A DNA stretch of 45,900 nt from contig CALKPY010000047.1 of NCBI GenBank assembly GCA_937991435.1, positions 1-45,900 on the forward strand, in the 5' to 3' direction. Source of the DNA: an uncultured Acidimicrobiales bacterium (lineage in GTDB: Bacteria; Actinomycetota; Acidimicrobiia; Acidimicrobiales; UBA10347). The notes below the pieces were generated by a model. That model was not told where the DNA came from, did not search any database, and saw nothing but the letters and a program-made list of their open reading frames with translations. Positions 16,445 through 24,790 of the stretch are shown in pieces. Every line of letters begins with the position of its first letter. Within the stretch, counting starts at the first letter, position 1. The position numbers were made by a program, and so were the translations under genes.

Positions 16445-17169
16445 CAAGCATCCTCAAGAACTACCCCATAGGCGGCGGCACCGATGGTGCCGTAAATGAT
16501 CGCGACAACACCAAGCAGCCCGGCCCACGCCCATCCGTTTACTGCTGCTGTTCCCAAGCCGGCGTCAAAGGCGCGTGTGGCGCCGATCAGAACTGGTGCC
16601 AGCACCGGAAGCAGCAGCATCGGCAAGATCGTGTCGCGAACACCGTTTCCTACCGCCAGCACACCGTAGAGACTACCCGCCGACGCGATGGCCACGGTCG
16701 CGCTCAGAGCACCAACTGCGGCGACGCCCGGTGCTTCGAACGAAGAGCGATAAAGCACGATTACTCCGACGGCCAGTACAACCTCGATCGCGATGAGTTG
16801 TACCGATACTGCGAGGGCCTTGCCCGCGAAAATACGCCACGGAGCGGTGCCAGCAAGCCGCAACGATTCAAATGCCTCGCTTTCGACTTCGACCGCCACC
16901 GATCGCTGGATGGTCAGAATCGAGGTGAACAGCACGGTGATCCAAAACAATCCGGGCGTAAACGCTCGCAAGGTTGCTTTGTCTGCATCGAGCGCCAACC
17001 CGAACAGAATCAGCACAATCAGCGCAAATGGAAGCACCTGGCTGGCGACAATGCGTGATCGCAGTTCGATGCGTAGGTCCTTTTCAGCAACCGCCCAGAT
17101 TTCACGCACCGGATTCACCTGGCGAAAATGGCGATCGGGGGGATCCGTGTCGCCCGCCGAGCTGTTCAT
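16444..17169 (-). CDS. ccmB: Haem ABC transporter permease CcmB
   Basis: A 241-residue six-helix permease that, with CcmA, forms the ATPase complex needed to release holo-CcmE. Family features are the N-terminal amphipathic KDLRIELRSR, FALIVLILFGLAL, and EVESEAFESLRLAGTAPWRIFAGK. The start overlaps the 3' end of ccmA by 68 bp, so a later start is possible, but the first helix needs residues from about 45 on, which all start choices keep. Confidence 0.92.
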   Translation of the reverse strand: MNSSAGDTDPPDRHFRQVNPVREIWAVAEKDLRIELRSRIVASQVLPFALIVLILFGLALDADKATLRAFTPGLFWITVLFTSILTIQRSVAVEVESEAFESLRLAGTAPWRIFAGKALAVSVQLIAIEVVLAVGVIVLYRSSFEAPGVAAVGALSATVAIASAGSLYGVLAVGNGVRDTILPMLLLPVLAPVLIGATRAFDAGLGTAAVNGWAWAGLLGVVAIIYGTIGAAAYGVVLEDA

Positions 17170-17803
17170 GACGAATCACCAGACCCCCGGCAATCGTCGC
17201 GACACTTGACGCCAGTACTCGCACCCGATCCAGCTCGTGAGATGCAACGATGACCGACGCCCCCGCCGCTGCGGCATCGATAATCAAATCATCGATGATG
17301 TTGCGACCTTGCTGGTCGAGGCCGGCGTGAGGCTCGTCGAGCAACCAGACAGACGGTCGCCGCACGACAACCGCTGCGATCGAGGCTCGGCGACGTTGGC
17401 CTGTTGACAAGTCTCGCACCCGTTGGTCAAAGGTCGCTCCCAGGTCAAGGCGTTCGACCACTGCGTCGGTTTGGTAGGTCCGTTTGGGATTGACTCGCGC
17501 CCAGAACTCGAGGTTTTCGCGCACAGTGAGATCCTCGTACAGCATCGACGACGGTCCCAACAGACCCACGAGGCCTCGTACCTCTCGTCGTTGCGCGACG
17601 ATGTCGCGACCGAGCACCCGAGCACTGCCGCGAGACAGCGGCGCTAGTCCGGCGAGCAAACGCAGCAACGTGGTTTTACCGGCACCGTTAGGGCCCTGCA
17701 GCAGGGTGATCGATCCCTGTTCGACGGTCAGATCTGCCCCGGTGAGAGCTGGGAAGCCAGCGAGGAGCACGACGGCCTGCTCAACTGCAATGGCTGCACT
17801 CAT
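17102..17803 (-). CDS. ccmA: Haem ABC transporter ATP-binding protein CcmA
   Basis: A 233-residue ABC ATPase. Walker A is GPNGAGKTT (37-45), the signature LSTGQRRR, Walker B VWLLDEPHAGLD and the switch His in VASHELD. The family-typical LLRLLAGLAPLSRGSARVLG follows Walker A. First gene of the ccm operon; a 123-bp spacer separates it from the divergent sortase gene and should carry the operon promoter. Confidence 0.92.
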   Translation of the reverse strand: MSAAIAVEQAVVLLAGFPALTGADLTVEQGSITLLQGPNGAGKTTLLRLLAGLAPLSRGSARVLGRDIVAQRREVRGLVGLLGPSSMLYEDLTVRENLEFWARVNPKRTYQTDAVVERLDLGATFDQRVRDLSTGQRRRASIAAVVVRRPSVWLLDEPHAGLDQQGRNIIDDLIIDAAAAGASVIVASHELDRVRVLASSVATIAGGLVIRHEQLGGRHGSPRSPFSPGESGA

Positions 17804-17926
17804 GGGACCTCAGAAGCCGTCGCCTGACCGGGCAACGTCGAGCCTCAGCGTACGGCGACGATGGCGCGCTGGGCATTCTTCCCCGCCGCGACCACCACGA
17901 TGACATTCGGGACCATACTTATCTCC

Positions 17927-19273
17927 ATGCGATTGGCACGAGTACTTGGAGCAATTGGACGCGCACTGATCAGCGCAGGCGTGATTGTGCTTCTTTTTGT
18001 TGGTTATCAGCTGTGGGGAACGGGTCTTCAGCACTCCGCCGCCCAAACCGACCTCGAAGATGACTTCATCGAAGCAGTGGAATCCTCTGACCTCGCCGCC
18101 GAGGCCGAACTTGTTCAAGAACAGTTCAAAGAGATCCAAGAGGCAGCCGCCGAAGAGCAGGGCGTTCCAATCGCCGATGCCGAAGTGGTCGAGTTCGACT
18201 TCAGTGAGATCTCCGATGAGTTCATTGGCGCGCTGTATCCAGAACCCGGAAAGAGTCTTGCGCGAATCTTGATCCCCGACATCGGCGTCGACCAGATCAT
18301 TGTCGAGGGTGTGTCGGTCGAGGACCTTCGCAAAGGTCCGGGACACTACGCCACAACACCGAACCCGGGCCAAGCCGGCAACGCGGCGGTCGCCGGTCAC
18401 CGCACCACGTACGGAGCGCCATTCCACCGGGTCGATGAGCTTCAGCCTGGCGCCATCATTACTGTCAGCACAGTTCAAGGCACATTCGAATATCGGGTCA
18501 AAGAAAACGTCGCCCCTGACGGCAGCGTCAAGGGCTATTTCATCGTGTCCCCCAGTGACACGTGGGTACTTGGCCAAGACACCGGCGAGAACCTGCTGAC
18601 GCTGACCGCCTGTCACCCGAAGTACAGCGCTCGCCAGCGCATCATTGTTCAGGCCGAGCTGGTGGGCACACCTGCTCCGACCATTCCGCGCAGCGAGGCG
18701 AGCGAATTCGCACCCGTGAGCCTCGATTCGGGTGCCGCCGATGAGACAGCGGGCTCTGCCGAGGCTGTTGCTGCTGACAATGAGGTTGTCATGTCTGACG
18801 AGGTTGCGGCTGACGACGACCCAAGCGTCGACGCCGACGGCAACCCACTTACGTGCGCCGACTGCGAGCCAGGCACCGACGGTGCCGTCAATGCCGACGC
18901 ATCAGACCTTGAAAACGACCTGGCTGACGAGATCGACGATGCCGATGGCGTAGCGGCGGCCGAAGATGTCGCGACCACTCCTGATCCAGAAGCTGACGTT
19001 GCCCTGGAAGACTCAAACGAGTTTGAGCTGACCGCAGCACAGTCTCCCCTCGGTGACCCCGATGACTTCGGCGAAGGGCTCAATGGCGACTCGACCAAGG
19101 TGCGACCTGCGATCATGTGGGGCCTCGCCGCAGGCTCGATCTGGATGGCCGCATGGTTTATTGGAACACGACTCAATCGCAAATGGACCCTGTATGTAGT
19201 TGGCTTCGCGCCGTTCGCACTCGTGTTGTGGTCGTGCTTCGTAAACGTCGACCAGGCGCTTCCGAGCTACTGA
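17927..19273 (+). CDS. Sortase (class E-like) with long acidic C-terminal extension
   Basis: A cysteine transpeptidase of 448 residues from ATG 17927. A signal anchor (about 10-30) is followed by a helical Glu-rich region and the sortase barrel. The catalytic residues are H158 (VAGHRTTYGAPF), C229 (LTLTACHPKYSARQR) and an Arg at 236 or 238. After about residue 245 comes roughly 150 residues of acidic, Ala/Asp/Glu-rich sequence with one CADC motif, then two C-terminal membrane segments. Class E sortases normally end soon after the catalytic domain, so this tail is unusual. No LPXTG substrate gene is seen nearby; the next gene is a lipoprotein. Confidence 0.85.
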   Translation: MRLARVLGAIGRALISAGVIVLLFVGYQLWGTGLQHSAAQTDLEDDFIEAVESSDLAAEAELVQEQFKEIQEAAAEEQGVPIADAEVVEFDFSEISDEFIGALYPEPGKSLARILIPDIGVDQIIVEGVSVEDLRKGPGHYATTPNPGQAGNAAVAGHRTTYGAPFHRVDELQPGAIITVSTVQGTFEYRVKENVAPDGSVKGYFIVSPSDTWVLGQDTGENLLTLTACHPKYSARQRIIVQAELVGTPAPTIPRSEASEFAPVSLDSGAADETAGSAEAVAADNEVVMSDEVAADDDPSVDADGNPLTCADCEPGTDGAVNADASDLENDLADEIDDADGVAAAEDVATTPDPEADVALEDSNEFELTAAQSPLGDPDDFGEGLNGDSTKVRPAIMWGLAAGSIWMAAWFIGTRLNRKWTLYVVGFAPFALVLWSCFVNVDQALPSY

Positions 19274-19293
19274 CCAACCGGTCGGGTCACCTA

Positions 19294-19884
19294 GTGATCG
19301 TGGGTCGCCGCAAATCAATCGGCCGGGCCTGGGTCCCAATCGGCCGGGCCTGTGTTATCGCAGTGGTTGCCTTTGGCCTGGTGCTCGGGTGCTCGTCGCC
19401 TTCGGCCGATGACGACGACGCCGAGTCGCTGATCGTGGGTGTCGAACCAACGGTGTACCAATTCGACCCCAATGACTCATCGCAACTCGCCGGAGTCTCC
19501 ACGAGTCCGTCGGACCTCACGCGTGGTGACTGTTTCAACGAGTACCTCTACCGCGATCAAGCGGACTTCTTGCAACAGGTCACAACATTGGTGGGTTGCC
19601 GCACTCCGCATGACCGCGAGGCATATCACGTTGCTGAATACCCAGCCGACGATACGGAGCCGTACCCCCTTGGCGACGAGTTGGAACGGTGGACCCAAGA
19701 CCGATGCCTCGAAGAGTTTGAGGACTTCATCGGGCTCGAATATGTGCTGTCTTTGCTCGAGATAGGCACGATCGTGCCGACGTTCGACGCATGGCTCAAC
19801 GACGGAGACCGCAAGGTCATCTGTTTCGTGTACCCCGCCGAGGGTGGGCGTTTACGCGAGTCGGTGCGTAACAGCGGTATCTGA
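19294..19884 (+). CDS. Lipoprotein with septum-formation-type domain
   Basis: A 196-residue exported lipoprotein. From GTG 19294 the signal ends in LVLGC with the lipidated C33. The mature part matches the actinobacterial Septum_form (PF13845-like) pattern: DLTRGDCFNEY, VGCRTPHDREAYHVAEYP, a CLEEFEDFIG region and WLNDGDRKVICFVY, with four paired cysteines likely forming disulfides. A second GTG at 19300 is equally possible. It is 20 bp after the sortase stop, so the two are probably co-transcribed. A 16-bp direct repeat with a 21-bp period (19316-19352) duplicates the IGRA stretch in the signal n-region. Confidence 0.75.
   Translation: MIVGRRKSIGRAWVPIGRACVIAVVAFGLVLGCSSPSADDDDAESLIVGVEPTVYQFDPNDSSQLAGVSTSPSDLTRGDCFNEYLYRDQADFLQQVTTLVGCRTPHDREAYHVAEYPADDTEPYPLGDELERWTQDRCLEEFEDFIGLEYVLSLLEIGTIVPTFDAWLNDGDRKVICFVYPAEGGRLRESVRNSGI
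19316..19352. repeat. 21-bp-period direct repeat in lipoprotein signal region
   Basis: The 16-mer caatcggccgggcctg occurs at 19316-19331 and 19337-19352. The period is a multiple of three, so it produces IGRAWVPIGRAC in the basic n-region of the signal peptide without breaking the frame. Confidence 0.8.
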
Positions 19885-19920
19885 ACCATCAACAGCGCTG
19901 CTGTCGGCCATGATGGAGCT

Positions 19921-20958
19921 ATGGAGCCCAAGGCATTTCGATTGACCCAGTTCAGTCACGGCGCCGGTTGAGGCGCCAAGATGGCTCCTCGTGAGCTGGC
20001 GCACGTGTTGCGCCAATTGCCACAACCTCACCACAGCGAACTGTTGGTCGGTGCAGCTACCGGCGACGACGCTGCTGTCTGGAAACTCGACGACGACCGG
20101 GCACTCGTATCGACCGCCGATTTCATCACGCCGATCGTTGACGACGCGCGCATCTGGGGCCGTATTGCGGCCGCCAACGCGGTCAGCGACGTCTACGCGA
20201 TGGGCGGCACCCCGCTATTTGCCCTCAATCTGGTGGGTTGGAACACTGACGACCTTCCAATCGAGCTGCTCGGCGACGTTCTGCTCGGCGGAAGCGAAAT
20301 TGCCCAAGAGGCAGGATTCGCCGTTGTTGGCGGGCACACCGTCGCCGACCCAGAACCAAAATATGGCATGGCAGTCACCGGCGTGGTCGCACCGCAGCGC
20401 GTCCTGACCAATGCCGGGCTACGGGTAGGGCAACAACTCATCTTGACGAAGCCTCTCGGTGTCGGCATCGTCACCACCGCCATCAAAGCTGACCGCTCAC
20501 CTGCAGAAGCAACGAGCGCTGCCCTCGCCGCGATGCAGCAACTCAATGCTCGCGCCGCCCAAGTCGCTGTCGCGTCCGGGGCGACGGGCTGCACCGACGT
20601 GACGGGCTTTGGACTGCTTGGCCACGCCGGGCGCATGGCCGTTGAGTCTGGGGTTCGCTTGCAGATCGATTTCGACGAATTACCCCTGCTTCCGCACACC
20701 CGCGAGCTCGCCGTAGACGGAATGGCACCGGGCGGCACGAGGCGCAACCTCGCTGGCAACGCTCACCTGCTCGACGCCGCCGGTCGCGACGAAATCGACC
20801 AGCTCATTGTCGCCGATGCGCAAACCTCTGGCGGGCTGCTATTCGCAGTCGATCCAGCCGCAAGCGACGATGCGCTGTCTGATCTTCGCTCCGATGGCCA
20901 TGGCGCGGCTCGAATCGGCAAGGTGACAGCCGGCGAACCAATCATCGTATTGCGCTGA
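19921..20958 (+). CDS. selD: Selenide, water dikinase with selenocysteine at residue 17 (TGA read through)
   Basis: SelD makes selenophosphate from selenide and ATP. The real start is ATG 19921 (ribosome site ggag at 19915-19918). Translation gives MEPKAFRLTQFSHGAG, then TGA at 19969-19971, then GAKM. This aligns with the SelD N-terminus of other bacteria, where the catalytic residue is Cys or Sec at position 17 and Lys at position 20; here K20 is kept and the second Cys (19) is Ala. The remaining 328 residues show GDDAAVW, the AIRS-type VSDVYAMGGTPL, GGHTVADPEPKYGMAVTG, TDVTGFGLLGH and QTSGGLLFAV. Starting at ATG 19981, after the TGA, would lose the catalytic residue. The stop overlaps the phosphotransferase start (TGATG). 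Confidence 0.9.
19973..20002 (+). promoter_or_regulatory. Candidate bacterial SECIS hairpin for the selD TGA
   Basis: The hairpin begins one base after the TGA. The lower stem is gcgcca/tggcgc (19973-19978 with 19997-20002), with a 5-nt bulge on the 5' side; the upper stem is gctc/gagc with apical loop ctcgt (19988-19992). Position and overall shape fit a bacterial SECIS, which SelB reads. The loop has one G, but not among its first two bases as is common, so the fit is partial. The hairpin lies inside coding sequence. Confidence 0.6.
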
Positions 20959-21833
20959 TGGCAAACCGCCCAGACACCATCGCAATCCCCGAAACACTCG
21001 TACGTTCCCTGCTGGGATCGCAGCACCCCGATCTGGTCGACCTCGAATTACGCCCGCTGGATCGAGGCTGGGACAATACAAATTGGCGGCTCGGCGACGA
21101 ACTGGTCGTGCGCATTCCTCATCGGGAAGTCGCCGCAGATCTCATTCGCCATGAACAGCGGTGGCTACCGGTTCTTGCTCCGCTGCTTCCGTTACCAATA
21201 CCGGCGCCCGTTCGTTGTGGCGAGCCCAGTGCTGAATTCGCTTGGCCGTGGTCGATCGTTCCGTGGTTCGATGGCGTGCAGGCGGCCGCCACCACACTCA
21301 CCGACGAACGGGTCGATGCCGAACGCCTTGGCCAGTTCTTCGCCGCCCTCCATGTGGCAGCACCCATTGACGCGCCGCTCAACCCGTATCGAGGCAGGCC
21401 TCTGACCGACCCGGAACCTGCCTTTCGCACGCGGCTCGAGATCGCCCGCGCCGACACGACTCTCGACGTCGACGTTGACCGGTTAGCCAATCAGTTCGAC
21501 GAGGCTCTGAGGACGCCAGCCGACACAGAGCGCGTCTGGCTCCACGGCGACCTCCACGCTCGCAACGTCATCGTCGACAGCGGGCGCATTTCCGCCATCA
21601 TCGACTGGGGTGACATATGCAGTGGTGATCGGGCCACCGACCTCGCAGCCGCATTCATGTTGACACCAAACTCCATCGATTTGGTCGCTGCGGCCTCGGG
21701 CGCGACTGACACGGCTTGGCTTCGCGCACGAGGCTGGGCGACGCACTTCGCCATCATGTACCTCGTCAACTCCGACGACGATCCAGTTATGAGAGCCATC
21801 GGGCAACGCCTCGCAGCTCGACTGCTGGCATGA
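20958..21833 (+). CDS. Aminoglycoside phosphotransferase-fold kinase
   Basis: A 291-residue APH/choline-kinase-fold small-molecule kinase. The Brenner-type catalytic loop is LHGDLHARN (196-203) and the metal-binding IDWGD (215-219); the N-lobe has RPLDRGWDNTNWRLGDELVVRIP. The substrate is unknown. The ATG shares bases with the selD stop (TGATG), so its translation is likely coupled to selD. A resistance role is not implied. Confidence 0.82.
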   Translation: MANRPDTIAIPETLVRSLLGSQHPDLVDLELRPLDRGWDNTNWRLGDELVVRIPHREVAADLIRHEQRWLPVLAPLLPLPIPAPVRCGEPSAEFAWPWSIVPWFDGVQAAATTLTDERVDAERLGQFFAALHVAAPIDAPLNPYRGRPLTDPEPAFRTRLEIARADTTLDVDVDRLANQFDEALRTPADTERVWLHGDLHARNVIVDSGRISAIIDWGDICSGDRATDLAAAFMLTPNSIDLVAAASGATDTAWLRARGWATHFAIMYLVNSDDDPVMRAIGQRLAARLLA

Positions 21834-22021
21834 CCGCCGAAGCCGAGCAAATCGCTACATCGCTGCTTCGGTCGCCGGTCGCGCTGGCCGAAGCTAGCGC
21901 CGCTGACCCAATCGTTCCTATCAAGCATGCGATGCTCGTCACAGCTTGCAATCGGAACCACCCGCCGCAGTGCCGTAGGGTGAGCACGGTTAAGGAAAAG
22001 CGCGGAGATTGTGTTGCCTGA
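21830..22021 (+). CDS. Possible small ORF after the phosphotransferase gene
   Basis: A 63-residue frame starting MTAEAEQIATSLL, whose ATG overlaps the previous stop (ATGA). The second half (from about residue 30) has no recognisable composition or motif and the family is unknown. The overlap is the only support; this stretch could equally be the promoter region of the nitroreductase operon. Confidence 0.2.
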   Translation: MTAEAEQIATSLLRSPVALAEASAADPIVPIKHAMLVTACNRNHPPQCRRVSTVKEKRGDCVA

Positions 22022-22073
22022 CCCCATCTCTAATCACACCGCCCAGCGCGTCTACCCAAACCAAGGAGCCGAC

Positions 22074-22727
22074 ATGGATGTCACCACCGCAGTGGCCCAG
22101 CGCAAGAGCATTCGAGACTTCCGCAGCGACCCGATTTCTAACGAAGTGATCGCCGAGCTATTGACCAAAGCCTCTCGCGCACCGTCAGGTGGCAATGTTC
22201 AGCCGTGGCGAGTCTGGGTCATTAATGGCGATTCGATGACGGCGTTTCGTGATCACATGGCGACGGCCCCACCTTCGACAAGTGTCGAGTACGACGTGTA
22301 CCCGCCGAAGCTTTGGGACCCGTACCGAACCAGCCGATTTCGCGTGGGTGAGATGATGTACGAAACACTCGGCATCGAGCGCGAAGACCGTGAAGGGCGG
22401 TTGCGCCAATTCGCCCGCAACATGGATTTCTTTGGCGCACCCGCAAGCATCTTCTGCTTCATCGACCGCAATATGGGTGCGCCCCAGTGGTCCGATCTGG
22501 GCATGTTCTTGCAGACCTTCATGCTGCTCGCCCAAGAGGCCGGCTACGGCACATGCCCACAGGAAGCCTGGTCGGCCGCTCACGAGCAGGTACGCAGCTT
22601 CACCGGCGCCCCCGACGAACTCATGCTCTTTTGCGGTGTGGCTATTGGCAAGATCAACGCCGATGCACCGATCAACTCGCTCGTGAGTGAACGAACCCCG
22701 CTCGCAGAGTTTGCGACCTTCCTATGA
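22074..22727 (+). CDS. Nitroreductase family flavoprotein
   Basis: A 217-residue FMN-dependent NAD(P)H oxidoreductase. It shows the family's FMN phosphate motif RKSIRDFRSDP (10-20), SRAPSGGNVQPWRVWVI and the C-terminal FCGVAIGKINADAPINSLVSERTPLAEF. ATG 22074 has a perfect AAGGAG five bases upstream; an earlier TTG at 22011 is unlikely. The substrate is unknown. It is first of a three-gene operon whose starts overlap (ATGA, GTGA). Confidence 0.9.
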   Translation: MDVTTAVAQRKSIRDFRSDPISNEVIAELLTKASRAPSGGNVQPWRVWVINGDSMTAFRDHMATAPPSTSVEYDVYPPKLWDPYRTSRFRVGEMMYETLGIEREDREGRLRQFARNMDFFGAPASIFCFIDRNMGAPQWSDLGMFLQTFMLLAQEAGYGTCPQEAWSAAHEQVRSFTGAPDELMLFCGVAIGKINADAPINSLVSERTPLAEFATFL

Positions 22728-23725
22728 GCCCGATCGATAACCGAACGGCTTCCAACAGTCCCGACGTACCAATCATCGATTTGGCACATCCGTCCCAGGC
22801 TCAGGCCGATGCCCTCGACGCTGCGTGTCGCGAGCACGGATTCTTTCTCATCTCCGGCCATGGTGCCGACGATCTCATTGAGCGCATGTGGGCCGAAACC
22901 CGCCGATTCTTCGATGCTGGCTCACACGTCTGGGAGCCGCTGCGCCGCACGCTCGACGCACCAATGGGATTCAACGATCGCGAGCTCACCAAACGCAAGC
23001 GCGATCACAAGGCTGTGTTTGACTATCTCGATCCAAACGACGAATCCAGAGACGCGCACAACAAGTGGCCGTCGAACCTTGATGGATTTCGCGAGGTGAT
23101 GGCAGAGTTCCACACGACGTTCACGGCTCTCACACAACGCACGTTGGCATTGCTTCACAACGCACTGGAACTCGGCGAAGAATCGATACAACAGATGACG
23201 GTCGACGGCCCGAACAGCACCGTTCGTCTCAATCATTATCCAATCGGCGACCCGGTTCCCGAAGACCAGCGCAACGACCTCGCCGAACTCGGCGAGACAG
23301 CGCTTGGCTATCACACCGACCCTGGGTTGATCACCTTGCTGCTACAAGATGACACGGGCGGGCTACAGACCCAGCGTCGAGATGAGACATGGATCGATGT
23401 TCCGCCCATTCCGGGCACCATTGTGGTGAATCTCGGCGATGCTATTCAGGTGCAATCAAACGATTATTGGCGCGCCGCGGTGCATCGAGTCGTGCCCATG
23501 ACGAGCCGGCGCCGTTTCAGCATTCCGTACTTTGGCAATCCTTCGCGGATCACCCACGTACAGCCGCTGACCGAAGCACCGGGAGCAGCCCGGTATCGCC
23601 CGTTTGAGTGGCGCGAGTTCATGACCGCACGCAGCCACGACAACTACGCCGACCTTGGCGCAGAAGACACACAAATCAGCGACTATCTCATCAGCAACGA
23701 ACCACTCGACGAGGCCTCCCTGTGA
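22724..23725 (+). CDS. 2-oxoglutarate/Fe(II) oxygenase, isopenicillin N synthase-like
   Basis: A 333-residue oxygenase. The N-terminal DIOX_N-type part is VPIIDLAHPSQAQADALDAACREHGFFLISGHG; the metal triad is H197, D199 (YHTDPG) and H254 (AAVHRV); R264 in RRRFS would bind 2-oxoglutarate. Such enzymes hydroxylate or cyclise many metabolites; the substrate is not predictable. It overlaps the nitroreductase stop (ATGA) and the next start (GTGA), so the three are one translation unit. Confidence 0.88.
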   Translation: MSPIDNRTASNSPDVPIIDLAHPSQAQADALDAACREHGFFLISGHGADDLIERMWAETRRFFDAGSHVWEPLRRTLDAPMGFNDRELTKRKRDHKAVFDYLDPNDESRDAHNKWPSNLDGFREVMAEFHTTFTALTQRTLALLHNALELGEESIQQMTVDGPNSTVRLNHYPIGDPVPEDQRNDLAELGETALGYHTDPGLITLLLQDDTGGLQTQRRDETWIDVPPIPGTIVVNLGDAIQVQSNDYWRAAVHRVVPMTSRRRFSIPYFGNPSRITHVQPLTEAPGAARYRPFEWREFMTARSHDNYADLGAEDTQISDYLISNEPLDEASL

Positions 23726-24786
23726 ATCTTGACGACCTGCCCATCGCCCTTACGTACGACGACGTGCTGCTCGTGCCGCAACGCTCCGACATTAGGTCCC
23801 GGTCACAAGTCGACCTGACCTCAAAGCTCACGCTCGGTGTCGAGATGCGCCTGCCCGTGATCGCCGCGAACATGGACACCGTTTGCGGCTGGGAAATGGC
23901 GGCCACTATGGCCGCCGTTGGCGCGGTCGGCATCATTCACCGCTTCCTGCCAATTCCGGCACACGCCGCAGAAGTCCGCAAAGCGTTCGAAGCCTGCGAA
24001 GGCGGCACAATCGGCGCGGCTATTGGAACCGATCACGACATGATCGAACGAGCCCGTTCGTGTGCCGACGCCGGAGCAACCGTCGTTGTCCTCGACATTG
24101 CGCATGGCCACGCGGAACACGCGATCGAAGGCGTCAAGCGACTCAAAGACGAAGCTCCGAACCTGCGTGTGATCGCGGGAAATATCGCAACGGCACAAGC
24201 AGCAATTGACCTGGCCCGTGCAGGCGCCGATGCCGTCAAGGTCGGCGTCGGCCCCGGCGGCGTATGCACGACTCGTCTGGTCGCCGGCGTCGGCGTGCCG
24301 CAACTCACGGCGGTCGCCGATGCGGTAAACAGCGAATGTGGTGTGCCGGTGATCGCCGATGGCGGAATACGCACCTCGGGCGACATTGCCAAAGCTATGG
24401 CGGTCGGCGCCGACAGTGTGATGATCGGTTCGATGTTCGCCGGAACCAAAGAAGCCCCCGGCGAAGTGGAACAGACCGAGAAGGGCCTCTTCAAACGCGT
24501 GCGAGGCATGGCGTCGCGCGAAGCCGCTGAGCTTCGAGCAGAGCGGGCGGGCGAAGAACTGGGCGACGACTACTTCGAGCACCGTGCGGCCGAAGGGGTC
24601 GAAGGGCTCGTTCCGTATCGCGGGTCAGCAGTGGCGTTGGTCAACGAACTGATGGCCGGGCTCAAAAGCGCAATGTCCTATTCGAACTCGGCCAACCTGC
24701 ACGAGTTCCGCGAACGAGCGATCCTCACTCGTATTACTGGCGCTGGCTTGCACGAGAACCATCCGCATGCGACCACCAGACGCTGA
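23722..24786 (+). CDS. IMP dehydrogenase / GMP reductase family enzyme without CBS domains
   Basis: A 354-residue TIM-barrel oxidoreductase from GTG 23722, which overlaps the oxygenase stop (GTGA). The catalytic Cys182 sits in [24 protein letters not shown] opens the barrel. The CBS pair found in full-length GuaB is absent, as in GMP reductase (GuaC) and some IMPDHs. The flap reads VEGLVPYRG and the end [11 protein letters not shown], so sequence features are mixed and the reaction (IMP to XMP, or GMP to IMP) cannot be decided by eye. Both belong to purine metabolism. Confidence 0.85.
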   Translation: MNLDDLPIALTYDDVLLVPQRSDIRSRSQVDLTSKLTLGVEMRLPVIAANMDTVCGWEMAATMAAVGAVGIIHRFLPIPAHAAEVRKAFEACEGGTIGAAIGTDHDMIERARSCADAGATVVVLDIAHGHAEHAIEGVKRLKDEAPNLRVIAGNIATAQAAIDLARAGADAVKVGVGPGGVCTTRLVAGVGVPQLTAVADAVNSECGVPVIADGGIRTSGDIAKAMAVGADSVMIGSMFAGTKEAPGEVEQTEKGLFKRVRGMASREAAELRAERAGEELGDDYFEHRAAEGVEGLVPYRGSAVALVNELMAGLKSAMSYSNSANLHEFRERAILTRITGAGLHENHPHATTRR

Positions 24787-24790
24787 ACAC

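Noticed and set aside
15650-16471. 273-residue plus-strand frame opposite ccmC
   Set aside because: Acidic/His-rich antisense shadow of ccmC; the ccmC frame carries the conserved motifs and operon overlaps.
19981-20958. selD starting at ATG 19981, with the TGA as an ordinary stop
   Set aside because: The upstream frame matches the conserved SelD N-terminus, including the position-17 residue and K20, and has its own ribosome site; starting at 19981 would remove the active site.
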